Assembly (NCBI GenBank): GCA_036924085.1
Contig: JAVGWX010000019.1
Span: 21,986,293-22,050,292 of the forward strand
Direction: 5' to 3'
Source: Ariolimax columbianus
Taxonomy: Eukaryota > Mollusca > Gastropoda > Stylommatophora > Arionidae
DNA length: 64,000 nucleotides
Below, piece after piece: positions 20,200-31,239 of the stretch; within the stretch, counting starts at the first letter, position 1; the number at the start of each line of letters is the position of its first letter. A program made the position numbers and the translations under genes. Below the pieces are notes generated by a model. The model searched no databases. It had not been told where the DNA came from and was given only the letters and a program-made list of their open reading frames with translations.

Positions 20200-20390
20200 A
20201 TTCCATCTACGATCATCACCAATTCTATCTAAGATAATCCCCAATTCTATCTATGCTCATATTCAATTCCATTGAGGATAATCCTTAATCCTATCTTAGA
20301 TCATCCTCAATCCCATTGAGGATAATCCTTAATCCTATCTAAGATCATCCTAATCCCATCTAGGATCATCCTTAATTCCACCCGCTATTC
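20200..20390. repeat. Degenerate ~22-24-bp tandem repeat (GATCATCCTTAATCC-like)
   Basis: About eight diverged units of the form AGGATCATCCTTAATCCYATCT. It abuts the Ig-like exon. Confidence 0.75.
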
Positions 20391-20411
20391 TGAAATACTT
20401 GAACATTTTAC

Positions 20412-20599
20412 CGTTTTTTTTCCAGGCGTTTCAGATTTGGTAAAACGTGTTCCCTTTGGAAACCCTCCATCTTTGGTCCATTGCAATGGGAAGGTGGTTA
20501 GTACATTGGATGTATAATCCGCTGTGCAGTTAAGATTGATTACTGTACCGTTCTCATGCATTATATTTCCAAAGATCTCTGGTTTTCCCCCAATCTGAC
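20412..20599 (-). CDS. Candidate exon encoding an Ig-like domain
   Basis: On the minus strand a T-rich tract ending TTTTTCAG precedes 20599, and a GTAAAA candidate donor follows 20412, giving a 188-bp exon entered in phase 1. The product reads QIGGKPEIFGNIMHENGTVI, then LNCTADY, then LQWTKDGGFPKG. That matches the Ig pattern: Pro-x-Ile start, glycine turn, first Cys in L-x-C, invariant Trp with K-D-G. The second Cys would lie in the next exon. Likely a surface or secreted Ig-family protein. No other exon of such a gene was found nearby, so it may be a gene fragment. Sequence fit good; gene identity unknown. Confidence 0.5.
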
Positions 20600-20814
20600 C
20601 TGAAAAATTGTTTGAAAACACAAATAGTTGTAACTAAATCACAATTACATGTGGATTGGCTGTTCTGATGCAAAATTACATAAATTGAATCTATTTGCAC
20701 ATCTGTAAATCTGAGTAGTTCTAGATAATTCATTTGTTCGTGTACATTGAATAATATGGAGTACATGAGCAACTTAGTATCAATATATAGAACTAGTAAA
20801 AGCTCTATGAGAAT

Positions 20815-20950
20815 TACGAGGCGTGTTCAAATGAAGCCAGACCAAACTGCAACAAATGAACACACGTAGGATGCGCATGATGAAGTACCTTCTAATGTAA
20901 ACAGCAAATACTAACCGTCAAGTTTGCAAAATGTCATTATCCTCCGACTC
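20815..20950 (+). mobile_element. Mariner-type terminal sequence, short relic
   Basis: TACGAGGCGTGTTCAAATGA is very close to the start of the mariner relic at 51235 (TACGAGGGGCGTTCAAATCA) and begins with TA. Only ~130 bp remain, with no transposase frame. Confidence 0.45.
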
Positions 20951-20984
20951 ATAGTTTCCTCAGCAGACCGATGAAAACATGGAT

Positions 20985-22890
20985 GGTATGATGCGAAAAG
21001 ACAAAAACGATCCTAAAAACTACAGGCCTGTCAGTCTCCTGTGTGGGGAAACTGATGGAAAGACTGATAAACAAAAGACTCATCTGGTATCTTGAGACCA
21101 ACTCGCGACTCGCCTCAGCTGTGGGGAAACTGATGGAAAGACTGATAAACAAAAGACTCATCTGGTATCTTGAGACCAACTCGCGACTCGCCTCAGCTGT
21201 GGGGAAACTGATGGAAAGACTGATCAACAAAAGACTCATCTGGTATCTTGAGACCAACTCGCGACACGCCTCAGCTGTGGGGAAACTGATGGAAAGACTG
21301 ATAAACAAAAGACTCATCTGGTATCTTGAGACCAACTCGCGACTCGCCTCAACTCAAACAGGATACACGCAGCACATAAGCACAGACGACCAATTAACAT
21401 ATCTAACACGGGACATAGAAAACGCCTTTCAAGAGAAAAATAAAATTCTAGCAATGTTCTTTGATCTTTCTCGCGCCTTTGAAACTGTCTGGAGAGACGG
21501 CCTGAAGCTGAAAATTCTCAAAGCCAGACTTACCAACAACCTGTTTTCATGGATAAAGAGTTACCTCTTCCAAAGTTCTGCTAGGGTGTTAAATTGAATA
21601 ACTATACCAGCAGGTCAGTCAGACTGACAGAGGGAGTACCACAGGGAACTTTAATAGCGCCTACCCTCTTCTTGAAACGACACCACTAAGCCATTGGGCA
21701 ACAACGGCTAAAACAAGTAATGGAAAAATATGGATCTCAGAGTTACCCTTGGCGCATCGAAAAGCACTCCTATTACAGAGCCAGGGAAAACAGCAAACTT
21801 TTGAGTCCCTCGAATTAAGAAAAAAATATGTCCCTTTCTCGGAATGAACAACTTAAGAGACAAACTGATCACCCTCTACACAAGAAGTTCAAAATGAGAA
21901 CTAAAAACAAACTGTTAAGGAAAAGCTCCAACTATCTGGCCAGAGAAATCCACAGAAAACACACAGACATCCTTGAAGACGATATTGAAAAGTGCGAAGC
22001 ACTTATTCCAGAACCATGGCTTCTGAGCCAAGGCCGGTCAAAAATAGTCGTGCAGGTTGCAGGGGTAACGAAGAAAAGCGAGCAGTCAGCAAAAGTACCA
22101 TAATATCCATGTTCTGCGGAAGCTCAAGAGACAGTACCTTTGCAACTCTTGAACACACGTGTAAACAGATGGATTGGCCCCGGTGAGCGATACAAGGGGA
22201 GGCATAGCAATCTACATCGCACACACCAATGGCGACAAAGAAAATCGCTCCATACCAGCAGGAGAAACTTGTACCAATTTCAGAGCAGAAGCAACAGCTA
22301 TTCATACAACAATCCATATTCTTATCAGCCAAGACACAACTACAAAGAAAACAATTATTCTTACAGATTCCAGGAGTGCACTCCAAGCAATCTCAAACCC
22401 CAAGCAAGATATACTCTTACACGAAATAAAAAACAACATTGGATTACTGTCCCAAAAAAACTGAAGTTGTCCTACAGTGGATTCTGGCCGCTGTGGGATC
22501 CCTGGAAACGAGGAAGCAGATGAGCTCGCCAAAAGATGGAAATGGCAGCATGAAGACCCGTCATCAACAAAGCTATAAAAAAGCAAAGATACTCATCAAA
22601 CGATCATGTGAACAGAATTGAGATACCAGCGCAAAGAATGCACGACAGAAAATGACAGCATTGACCAATTTAGCAGAGATGGGCAAAGATCTTCAGACTC
22701 AGAACGGGACATTGTAGACTCAAGGTCCATCTCCCCAAAATAGGTCTCAGAGACACTGCCAAGTGTGATTGTGGAGCATCCAAGCAAACACCAGAACATA
22801 TCCTGCAAGATTTTCATATTTATAGACCAAAGAGAGACAGCCTGGCCCTGGGGAGCGACCATGCTCGACAAGCTGTGAGGGACCGGTGAA
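20985..22890 (+). mobile_element. RNase H-type LINE relic with internal 78-bp tandem
   Basis: Plus-strand blocks in order: DPKNYRPVSLL (20990-21030), GKLMERLINKRLIWYLE repeated four times (21043-21354), IENAFQ with motif A FFDLSRAFETVW (near 21455), GVPQG (near 21630), then a deletion that removes motif C. Further on: QTDHPLHKKFK (near 21855), RNase H pieces (GGIAIYIAHT near 22195, FRAEATAI near 22280, ILTDSRSALQAI near 22355, IPGNEEADELAK near 22495), and a final C-D-C-G-x4-TPEHILQ motif near 22755-22800. Family close to, but distinct from, family A. Frameshifts throughout; no GAA tail is visible at the 3' end. Confidence 0.8.
21043..21354 (+). repeat. 78-bp in-frame tandem repeat, four units, inside LINE RT
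   Basis: Units start at 21043, 21121, 21199 and 21277, each exactly 78 bp, nearly identical, encoding a 26-residue unit that begins GKLMERLINKRL. A single copy of this block is normal in the family A RT (GKLMERMINTRLMW), so the extra units arose by local duplication. Confidence 0.95.
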
Positions 22891-22967
22891 GACCTAAAAC
22901 GCAGTCTCCTTCGTTAACCGTACCGGACTAGAAGCATAGCATCAGTTGATCGATGCAGAAGAAGGTG

Positions 22968-23228
22968 AACAATTATTCTTATTAGAGCGAGAAATGATGT
23001 ACATTGGCGACGAATTATTCTTATTAGAGCGAGAAATGATGTATATTGGCGACGAATTATTCTTATTAGAGCGAGAAATGATGTACATTGGCGACGAATT
23101 ATTCTTATTAGAGCGAGAAATGATGTACATTGGCGACGCATTATTCTTATTAGAGCAAGAAATGATGTACATTGGCGACGAATTATTCGTATTAGAGCGA
23201 GAAATGATGTACATTGGCGACGAATTGC
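22968..23228. repeat. 42-bp minisatellite, about six units
   Basis: Unit GAATTATTCTTATTAGAGCG plus AGAAATGATGTACATTGGCGAC. The units differ by only a few substitutions. The length is divisible by three, so frames stay open on both strands (LFLLEREMMYIGDE repeated on plus). No flanking gene supports real coding. Confidence 0.95.
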
Positions 23229-23239
23229 AATGAGAAATG

Positions 23240-23715
23240 ATGAATGTTGACTTAATGGACCTGTATGTGAACTACAAAAGATAGTGACGCTTAAACAAGA
23301 GACAACATTCCAGATATAGACACTATTTTAAATCGAACGAAAGAAGAACAAGAAGGATGTTGGATAATGATATAAAGTAAAGGTCTTCCATTGCAGAATT
23401 ATCTTGTGTATGAAGTATTAGATACTTCATTTTTTTATGGACTGACCAGTTCTTGTTTCTATTGTCCGTACATACGTGACAATAACTCGAGTTCCAATTT
23501 ACATCAGGGTAGATCAGATCGTGTTGAGGTCAGAGCCTTAAAAAATACTACACACTCTAAATAATAGTATAAACTGGAAATTGTTCAACCTTCAAATAGA
23601 GCCAGGACACATGCTGCTGGTGGATAGGATGATTGGAAGGGTGTTATTATCAGCTGAAGCATATTTCGTCACCAAGAGGCAAACCGGATTAATGCATGTG
23701 TCATTAGTTTTCTGT
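23240..23715. other. Non-coding stretch
   Basis: No gene or repeat recognised. Confidence 0.45.
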
Positions 23716-23724
23716 GACATTTGG

Positions 23725-24086
23725 TTTGGCTGGCTTGTCTTCGTTCGTTCTCAATCTCCCGCTACCAAATCCTGAAATGGCTTATGTAGCAGAATGTAGT
23801 CCAGCGAACGGAATGCGTTGTGTCGTAGTTTATAGCTTGACTGCGATATTTGCACCTTTCGGTCCAACACATCCGACTTCAGCAAGCATTTTTTGATTAC
23901 CGGATAAGAATTCCCTCTTCGATCCCTTCTCCTTAACCAGTCTGCCCTGCTGCATCCTGTTATCCAGGATCACCACGTGGTGGTGTAGAAGGGTCTTGGT
24001 AGCTCTGGTTCGCTGACCCTGACGCTAGCAGTCAGCTATGTGTCGCTGACCACTGCAGCTCGTGCGCTGCTCAGCATCTTGATCCC
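23725..24086 (-). repeat. SINE-like repeat S, copy 1
   Basis: A ~360-bp interspersed element with a consistent length. On the minus strand it begins GGGATCAAGATGCTGAGCAG and ends near GGTAGCGGGAGATTGAGAAC followed by GAACGAAG. Internal landmarks: GAAGTCGGATGTGTTGGACC and AACTACGACACAACGCATTCC. Further copies: 29937-30285, 33768-34118, 34128-34390, 36990-37121 with 43856-44105, and 49875-50345. No clear tRNA promoter boxes; origin unknown. Confidence 0.85.
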
Positions 24087-24345
24087 TTCTGTGAAATTTG
24101 ATAGGAACATAGCGATTGTGTGGATTTGACGATTGACAACTTAAATACTGATTACCTTGTCCGTGATACTTATCATACACGTGGCATTTCATAGTCAAGG
24201 TGGCGCAAATTAATTTCCAGCGACGATTGACTAGATAGTTATTCAGCTGCTATTGGTGACAGTTTTGTGACAAGCATCTTTGGCATCATCATAAGTTGGC
24301 TAGATTATCTCCTCTGCCTCCTGTGGGTTTCAGTATATCCAAATT
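24087..24345. other. Short non-coding stretch
   Basis: Nothing recognised between the SINE-like repeat and the next LINE relic. Confidence 0.4.
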
Positions 24346-24349
24346 AATC

Positions 24350-24680
24350 ATAATGGGTCTGTCACTATGTGGGTGGCTTTGACTTTCACTCGGTGAAAAC
24401 ATTTTGTGAATATCTGGGATAGTATGTGGTGCCTAGAGTTTCCTGTGCCATATATTACAAACATAGAGATTTTTTCCAGGTCATCCAAACCTTTTGGCGG
24501 CATGCAAAGAAGCTGAATCAATTTCGCACACTTCGTTTCAGGAGGGTGATGAATGGCAAATGGCAAGACAGGGTCCCGGACACTGCTGTTTTTGACAGAG
24601 TTGGTATCCCTAGCATTGGTACCATCATGATGCAATCACAGACTCGCTGGGCGGGTCATGTGGTTCGTATGCCCGACTAA
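24350..24680 (+). mobile_element. LINE relic, RT C-terminal end
   Basis: The reading near 24545-24680 gives GKWQDRVPDTAVFDRVGIPS, then RWAGHVVRMPD. This is the usual GIRWQDRIPNTEVLxRAxxPSI...RWAGHVVRM end of a metazoan LINE different from family A. The stop directly after MPD coincides with the start of LINE A2. Confidence 0.65.
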
Positions 24681-26735
24681 ATGGAAGAGGCTATGAAAAC
24701 ATTAAAGAAAAGGAAAAACGGGATAACAAACTAAATGCTGATGGGGCTGGGCCAAACAGCGAAGAGGAAACTGCTATCGGTCCTGAACCAAAGCTGAAAA
24801 AGGGGAATTGTACCCCAGACATGGAAAGACGCAATACTGGTACCAGTACCAAAAACAGGAAAAGATAAAACAGATCCAAATGGATACAGGCCCATCAGAT
24901 TACTGAGCTGTGTCGGCAAGCTGATGGAACGGATGATAAATACCAGACTGATGTGGCATCTGGAAGAAAAACGAATACTAATTTCACAGCAAGCCGGCTT
25001 TAGACAGCACAGATCCACTGAGGACCAGGTCATTCTCATAGCCCAGGAGATAGAAGATGCCTACCAGGCACAGAAACACACAGTAGCTGTTTCGGTGGAT
25101 CTGGAAAAGGCATTTGACAAAGTCTGGAAAGACGGACTTAGAGTCAAGCTAAGAAGAAGTGATGTCTGTGGGAAAATGTACAAATGGATCAACCACTACC
25201 TTAAACAAAGAACGGCCAGAGTCCAAGTACAAGGGCAGAGGAGCAACAAGGTGACACTCGAGCAGGGAGTACCCCAAGGGGGAGTACTGTCACCCACACT
25301 CTTCCTGGTATATATAAACGATATTACAGAGAATATACCAAGAAGAGTCCATAGCTCAATGTTTGCAGACCATCTGGCTATGTGGACCTCTGAAAAGAAT
25401 CTCACCATAGCAAGAAATCGGATGCAGACGGCCCTAACATCGCTGGAAGAGTGGGCGAACTCATGGCTGGTCAAATTAAACGAGGAGAAAACCACATGCA
25501 CAATATTCTCGCTCTCATTAAAACCCCAAAATACCAAATTAAGTCTAAATGGCAAATTCCTGCAGCCAAACGACAACCCAGCCTATCTGGGAGTCACATT
25601 TGATCGGCGCATGACATGGAAAAGTCAGATTGAGAGAAACCGAATGAAAGCCAGAGAAAGAATGGCAATCATGAGGAGACTTGCTGGCACAAGCTGGGGA
25701 GCAGACGAAAGTATACTAAAGAAACTGTACACTGGAAGAGTGAGACCAGTTCTCGAGTATGGCATTGCGGCATGGACAACAGCAGCAAAGGCGAACTTTG
25801 ATAAAGTTATCCAACTTCAAAACCAAGCTATGAGAGTTTTAACAGGAGGCATGAAGTCAACGCTAATTGTAAAACTTGAAAATATTACAAAACTGCAATC
25901 CATGACCGATAGAAGAGACTGCAGAGCCCAGCTGCAGTCAGAGAAACTCCGAAGACTGAGCGACCATCCAATGCACCAGAGAGTAAACAATTTGGGAAAT
26001 GGGAAACTAAAGCGGAGAAACTTTGCAGAAATAGCCAAAACAAAGATGCACGAAGATCCCATAAACGCACTAACAACACCAAAACTCATCACTACTGTAC
26101 GAAAACCTACCTGGAGGCAGGATATATTTCCAGAGGTGGTAGAAAATATACCAGGTATTGCAAACAAAAACTGCCAGACTGAAAAAGAAAGGAGAGATAC
26201 TACCCTAAGCTTTATAACGAAAAGCTACCCAAGCATGGACTGGACCCATGCATACACCGACGGTTCTGTAACAAATTCTACACAGAACGGAGGGGCAGGA
26301 AAATTCCTGAACCTACCAAATGGCAGAAAAATAACACTGTCATTCGCTACTGGTAAGTACACAAGCAATTTCAGAGCGGAGGCAGAGGCACTGAGGGCGG
26401 CAGTGGAAGAAATGGTGACACACAGTGAAAATGAAAGCCATATAGTCCTGCTTACAGATGCTCTCGTCGTAGTCACAGCGCTAAAAAGCCAGAAAAACAC
26501 TGAGCTTAATGACTTAAGAGCAGCACTCTGCAAACTGTGCCAGCAGTCCGCACCAAAAAGGGTGGTGGTACAGTGGGTCCCATCACACTGCAACATCCAA
26601 GGCAACGAGGAGGCAGACAGACTGGCAAAAGAAGGTGCAAGACTACCACAAACAGATACTAATATGACGTACGAAGAGTCAAAACGGCTTATCAAAGCCA
26701 GGTACATGACCAAATGGGAAACCGTTGATTCTTCG
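24681..26735 (+). mobile_element. Family A LINE copy A2, truncated at both ends
   Basis: Begins within the linker before RT (MEEAMKTLKKRK, with a few bases missing at SPGKDG) and stops inside the segment between RNase H and the zinc motif, at MTKWET. There the sequence switches to GTTGATTCTTCGACTAAAC, a 19-base string also present at 49383-49401. There is no GAA tail, so the 3' end was lost after insertion. The first part (to about 24920) is out of frame with the long ORF. Confidence 0.9.
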
Positions 26736-26795
26736 ACTAAACTAGCCTCGTACAACACAAATCAAGATAAGCAGTACAGACACGGTAATGTATAG
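24924..26795 (+). CDS. Family A LINE polyprotein: RT and RNase H (longest frame here)
   Basis: 623 codons. RT: MERMINTRLMWHLEEKRILI, QAGFRQHRSTEDQ, motif A SVDLEKAFDKVW, motif B GVPQGGVLSPTLFLVYINDI, motif C FADHLAMW (second catalytic Asp changed to His, so inactive). Thumb: LGVTFDRRMTW and YTGRVRPVLEYGIAAW. RNase H at roughly residues 435-590 keeps all four acidic blocks: YTDGSVTN, FRAEAEAL, LLTDALVV and GNEEADRLAKEG. The last ~20 residues after TKWET are unrelated sequence read through the truncation. The Met start is internal. Confidence 0.85.
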   Translation: MERMINTRLMWHLEEKRILISQQAGFRQHRSTEDQVILIAQEIEDAYQAQKHTVAVSVDLEKAFDKVWKDGLRVKLRRSDVCGKMYKWINHYLKQRTARVQVQGQRSNKVTLEQGVPQGGVLSPTLFLVYINDITENIPRRVHSSMFADHLAMWTSEKNLTIARNRMQTALTSLEEWANSWLVKLNEEKTTCTIFSLSLKPQNTKLSLNGKFLQPNDNPAYLGVTFDRRMTWKSQIERNRMKARERMAIMRRLAGTSWGADESILKKLYTGRVRPVLEYGIAAWTTAAKANFDKVIQLQNQAMRVLTGGMKSTLIVKLENITKLQSMTDRRDCRAQLQSEKLRRLSDHPMHQRVNNLGNGKLKRRNFAEIAKTKMHEDPINALTTPKLITTVRKPTWRQDIFPEVVENIPGIANKNCQTEKERRDTTLSFITKSYPSMDWTHAYTDGSVTNSTQNGGAGKFLNLPNGRKITLSFATGKYTSNFRAEAEALRAAVEEMVTHSENESHIVLLTDALVVVTALKSQKNTELNDLRAALCKLCQQSAPKRVVVQWVPSHCNIQGNEEADRLAKEGARLPQTDTNMTYEESKRLIKARYMTKWETVDSSTKLASYNTNQDKQYRHGNV

Positions 26796-26799
26796 TGAG

Positions 26800-27835
26800 C
26801 AGTAATTAAAATTATATGTTCTGATAGCAAAGACACGGATTCATTCATCTATATTAATATCCTCCAGTTTATCTTGATGCAAATTGGTATATGCTTAACT
26901 GAGACTTAAAACAGGTAAGCAAGGAAGATGACTAGACTTTATAAACCTTAAATTGAAGTCCCTAACACTTAATCCCTGACAGCAGTGTTTGCTATTGAGC
27001 TATGTTAGCTTGCAATTTTTACACACCCTGTACTTATTGATTAGTCACTCCTCCTCATCATCATAGTGTGCCAAGCCGACATGTGAATTTCGTCATGAAT
27101 CTCCAGATATTTCTCACCAAAACTATATTTAACTATGTTTTGCCGCTAATCGTGTTAATACAAAGTTAAAAATCTCATTACTTTACTGTTTTTCATTCTC
27201 TTTTATATTATACCTTTGATTGTGTTCTGTGCTTCAAAATACCTTTTCTGAAATATCTCCCCCAAAACCATAGTTGGTTTATTATAGTTCATGTTACAAA
27301 CTGTTATTTAAAATTATCTCCCTCAGAAAACCATCGTTAATTCTCTCATTATCGCTCGCTCATTTGTTATATTTTACATTTACCAGTTCCTTCTCGTTTT
27401 AACTCCTCCCCTCTATGATAACCCGTCTTTCACTGCATCTATTTCCACATCCGTCTGAATGAGTAGGTACAAAATATTTACAAAAACTGAAAAACAATAC
27501 TCACATGACACTGGAAGCGCAGAGTTAAATAAGATCAAGAATTGCAACAGATATTGTATGACTGGAAGCACATAGGACCACCTCCTGTCGGTCTGCTTTC
27601 TTCTGTTTATCAGTATCGGTTTGTAGTGCACGTGTGAAGAGCAATGAGTAGAAGAGGATATTAAATTTCTTGTCTTCTTGACCCATTGGGTGACAGCGTT
27701 TGTAGCTCGCTTGACACTTTGATGACTCCTGCTCATTCTGGGACGTTTACAATTTAAGTTAGATAAGAATAAGTGAGTGAATAATTAAATCGTATGTGCT
27801 CAACATTCATTTAGAAATTGTGATTTAAATGTTGA
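26800..27835. other. AT-rich stretch without a recognisable gene
   Basis: The longest frame (27736-27413, minus) shows no known domain. No repeat relation to the rest of the window was noticed. Confidence 0.45.
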
Positions 27836-28695
<860 letters not shown>

Positions 28696-28699
28696 CAAT

Positions 28700-28940
28700 C
28701 ATATATGTAACCTAGTCGACTTTGAGCTGACTGGCTAATACTGGAATTCCACCTCGTCGGGGTTCGAAATCACGGACAGACAGAAATAATCCCGGAGTGG
28801 TTCGTTACTGGTACGACCACTCCGCCAGTTGACTCAGCTGTAAATGGGTACGTTACGTAAGAGTTGGGTAAGGTGTAGACAATAAGAAAGTGAACTGGCT
28901 ACCCCACCTTACATAGGATGCGGCTAAGTCCATGAATAGA
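28700..28940 (+). repeat. Probable tRNA-derived SINE
   Basis: A Pol III B-box-like GGGTTCGAAATC lies at 28759 with an A-box-like TGGCTAATACTGG about 35 bp upstream. Downstream come CACTCCGCCAGTTGACTCAG, TGTAAATGGGTAC and CTGGCTACCCCACCTT, which look like the tRNA-unrelated body of invertebrate SINEs. Only one copy in the window, so the boundaries are rough. Confidence 0.5.
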
Positions 28941-29155
28941 TATCTTCATCCCCGACGGCAACGATTCTCATGGGATCCACGTTTATATATATTTCTCACC
29001 TGGTAACATCAATCACAAGCTATATACGACTGCATCTCGAGCGATATCTCATATCATTGTTTAACCTCCCGCTCGTCTTTTGCATCGCATAAACTTCTAC
29101 ATTCAGTGACAGTTGCCACTCGGTAATGAGCTATCATTGTATCACTAGTATGCAC
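28941..29155. other. Short non-coding stretch
   Basis: Nothing recognised. Confidence 0.4.
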
Positions 29156-29159
29156 TAGT

Positions 29160-29710
29160 ATACAGTCAAACTGTTTACAGAATTAGTTAAACCTAGTTTG
29201 GATTACTGTGTTCAGGTAAAGACTCCGTATCCTAGAGGAGATATAAACATGCTGGAAAGAATACAACAAAGAGCGACAAAGCTGAAAGTGAGATTCCCGA
29301 ATTACAGTTATGAGGAGAGACTCAGAAAAACCGGCTTACATTGTTTGGAAAAGAGAAGAATTTGAGGTGACTTAATACCGGTTCATAAGATAATCAAAAG
29401 AAATAATAAACTAGACTATAACAAGTTCTTTTTTTTTAATACAACCACCAACAATAACAAACAAGGCCTAGCTACACATTAACTAAAGAAATGTCCAGAT
29501 TAGATATTAAGAAATTTATTTTTTAGTCAGAAAGAAGTAAATGCTTTGAATGCATTGCCACCGGAAGTAGTTGAGGCAGGGACAATTAATGCATATAAGA
29601 ATAGATTGGATGCACATGGTATTTAGAGCAAAGGAAATGTAAATGAAACTGGTTGTTAACAGACTCTGCAAATTATTACAAACCAGTATAAAAACGTTAA
29701 GTTAAGTTAT
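29160..29710 (+). mobile_element. CR1-like LINE C-terminal end and 3' UTR
   Basis: The plus-strand reading gives LVKPSLDYCVQV, MLERIQQRATKL, NYSYEERLRKTGL, then (after one stop) GDLIPVHKIIKRNNKLDYNKFF, and finally VNALNALPPEVVEA with NAYKNRLDAHG. That is the conserved CR1/L2-type RT C-terminus. The 3' end carries GTTAAGTTAAGTTA. Other copies of the family: 55140-56500 and 63340-63545. Confidence 0.8.
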
Positions 29711-29930
29711 AAATAACACGAAACCGCTAGTTCATCTTCTATAACATCCTGTTTTAAACTGATCGGCAAAATTATATGTACTAAATATGGCTGCAGCAAT
29801 AGTTCAAAGACAAGAATACACTTAGCCAAGCCATATGGAAAGTCGACCAAACGAGAGACAATTAACACTGCTTTATTACGTAGCAAGTGAACATGTTCCG
29901 CATGAGATCTGAACATAACAGATTGGCGTG
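29711..29930. other. Short stretch, nothing recognised
   Basis: No gene; lies between the CR1-like LINE and SINE-like repeat S copy 2. Confidence 0.4.
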
Positions 29931-29936
29931 GCTTCG

Positions 29937-30285
29937 TTCGTTCTCAATCTCCAACTACCAAACCCTGAAAGGGCTTAATTAGCAGAATGTAGTCCAGAGA
30001 ACGGAATGCGTTGTTTCGTAGTTCTACAGCTTGATTGCGATATTTGCACCTTTTGGTCCAACACATCCGACTTCAGCAAGCATTTTTTTGAGTAGTGGGT
30101 TAGCATTCCCTTTTCGATCCCTTCTCCTTGGCCAGTCTGCCTGCTGCAGTCTGTTATCCAGGATCACCACTTGGAAGTGTAGAAGGGTTTTGGCAGCTCT
30201 AGTTTGCTGGCCCTGACGCTAGCAGTCAGCTATGGGTCGCTGACCACTGCAGCTCATGCGCTGCTCAGCATCTTGATCCCATACC
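29937..30285 (-). repeat. SINE-like repeat S, copy 2
   Basis: Same landmarks as copy 1 (the complements of AACGCATTCC, GAAGTCGGATGTG and GGGATCAAGATGC). It ends at ATCTTGATCCC near 30280, immediately next to a LINE C-terminus on the plus strand. Confidence 0.85.
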
Positions 30286-30510
30286 AGATTGAAAGATTTT
30301 TTAAACAGACTAAATTGACTTCTTCCCCTACATATTCGTGCGGACAAGCAGTACAAACCGACGAACATATCGTAGAAGGCTGTTATATGTTCAGACATTT
30401 GCGTACTTAATAATGGCCCACGGATACGTTCCACCGTAGAAAGCTGTCTGGAAGCCTTGAAGTACTCTCTACTACAGCAATCTTTATCCAGAGAGTTGGA
30501 CCACGAACAT
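30284..30510 (+). mobile_element. RNase H-type LINE, C-terminal zinc-motif relic
   Basis: The reading RFFKQTKLTS is followed by C-G-Q-A-x5-EHIVEGCYMF near 30340-30395, then, one frame over, WPTDTFHRRKLSGSLEVL. This is the zinc-type end and tail of an I/Nimb-like LINE, as in family A (C-x-C-G-x6-AEHLLQNCP ... DKLYGS). Severely truncated. Confidence 0.55.
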
Positions 30511-30745
30511 CATTAAATAAATACCTGCTAAACATCATTGTATAAATACAAATTGAACATCATTAAATAAATACCTGCTAAACATCATTGTATAAACACA
30601 AATTGAACATCATTAAATAACTACCTGCTAAATAGCATTGTATAAATACAAATTGAACATCATTAAATAAATACCTGCTAAATATCATTGTATAAATACA
30701 AATTTAGCATCATTAAAGAATTATCTGCTAAACATCATCAATATG
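30505..30745. repeat. ~50-bp tandem repeat, about four units
   Basis: Unit AACATCATTAAATAAATACC then TGCTAAACATCATTGTATAA and ATACAAATTG. It decays rightwards into other AT-rich sequence. Confidence 0.9.
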
Positions 30746-30859
30746 GAAAACATCATTATATAAATACCAAATATATATCATTAAATGAATTTAAATGCTA
30801 AACTAAAAATCCTAATGTATTACCTGTTGAAAAGCATAACATAAAAGCAAAAACAAATC

Positions 30860-31235
30860 TTCACAGAATACCAGATAAACTAATATAAGACCAGATAAAC
30901 AGCCTAAAACAAGACCAGATGAATATCACAAAATAATACCAGATAAACATCATAATATAACACCAGATAAACTTCATAATATAATACCGGATAAACATCA
31001 CATTATAATACCAGATAAACGTCACAATATAATACCAGATTGACATCGCAATATAATACCAGATAAGCATCATAACATTATGCCAGATAAACATTATAAT
31101 ACAAGACCAGAAAAAGTCACAATATAATACCAAGTAAATATCATAATATAAGACAAGATACAAATCATAATAATATCATATAAACATCCTAATATAATAA
31201 CAGATAAAAATCATAATATAGTACCAGATAATAAT
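30860..31235. repeat. 24-bp minisatellite, left block
   Basis: About fifteen units of ACCAGATAAACATCATAATATAAT. The period of 24 keeps a spurious frame open on the minus strand with an 8-residue rhythm (FIWYYIVM). The array resumes at 32463. Confidence 0.92.
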
Positions 31236-31239
31236 AATA

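Noticed and set aside
21043..21597. Novel 26-residue-repeat protein
   Set aside because: The repeat and the following sequence are clearly LINE reverse transcriptase, interrupted downstream.
22968..23228. CRISPR-like array
   Set aside because: Units are directly adjacent without spacers, in a eukaryotic repeat context.
22946..23233. Repeat protein with LFLLEREMMYIGDE units
   Set aside because: The minisatellite period is a multiple of three, so frames are open on both strands. No start context, splice sites or flanking coding sequence.
24924..26795. Active autonomous LINE
   Set aside because: The catalytic FADD is changed to FADH, the endonuclease is missing, and the 3' end with the zinc motif and tail is lost.
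30861..31163. Hydrophobic Ile-Trp-Tyr repeat protein
   Set aside because: Antisense reading of the 24-bp minisatellite.
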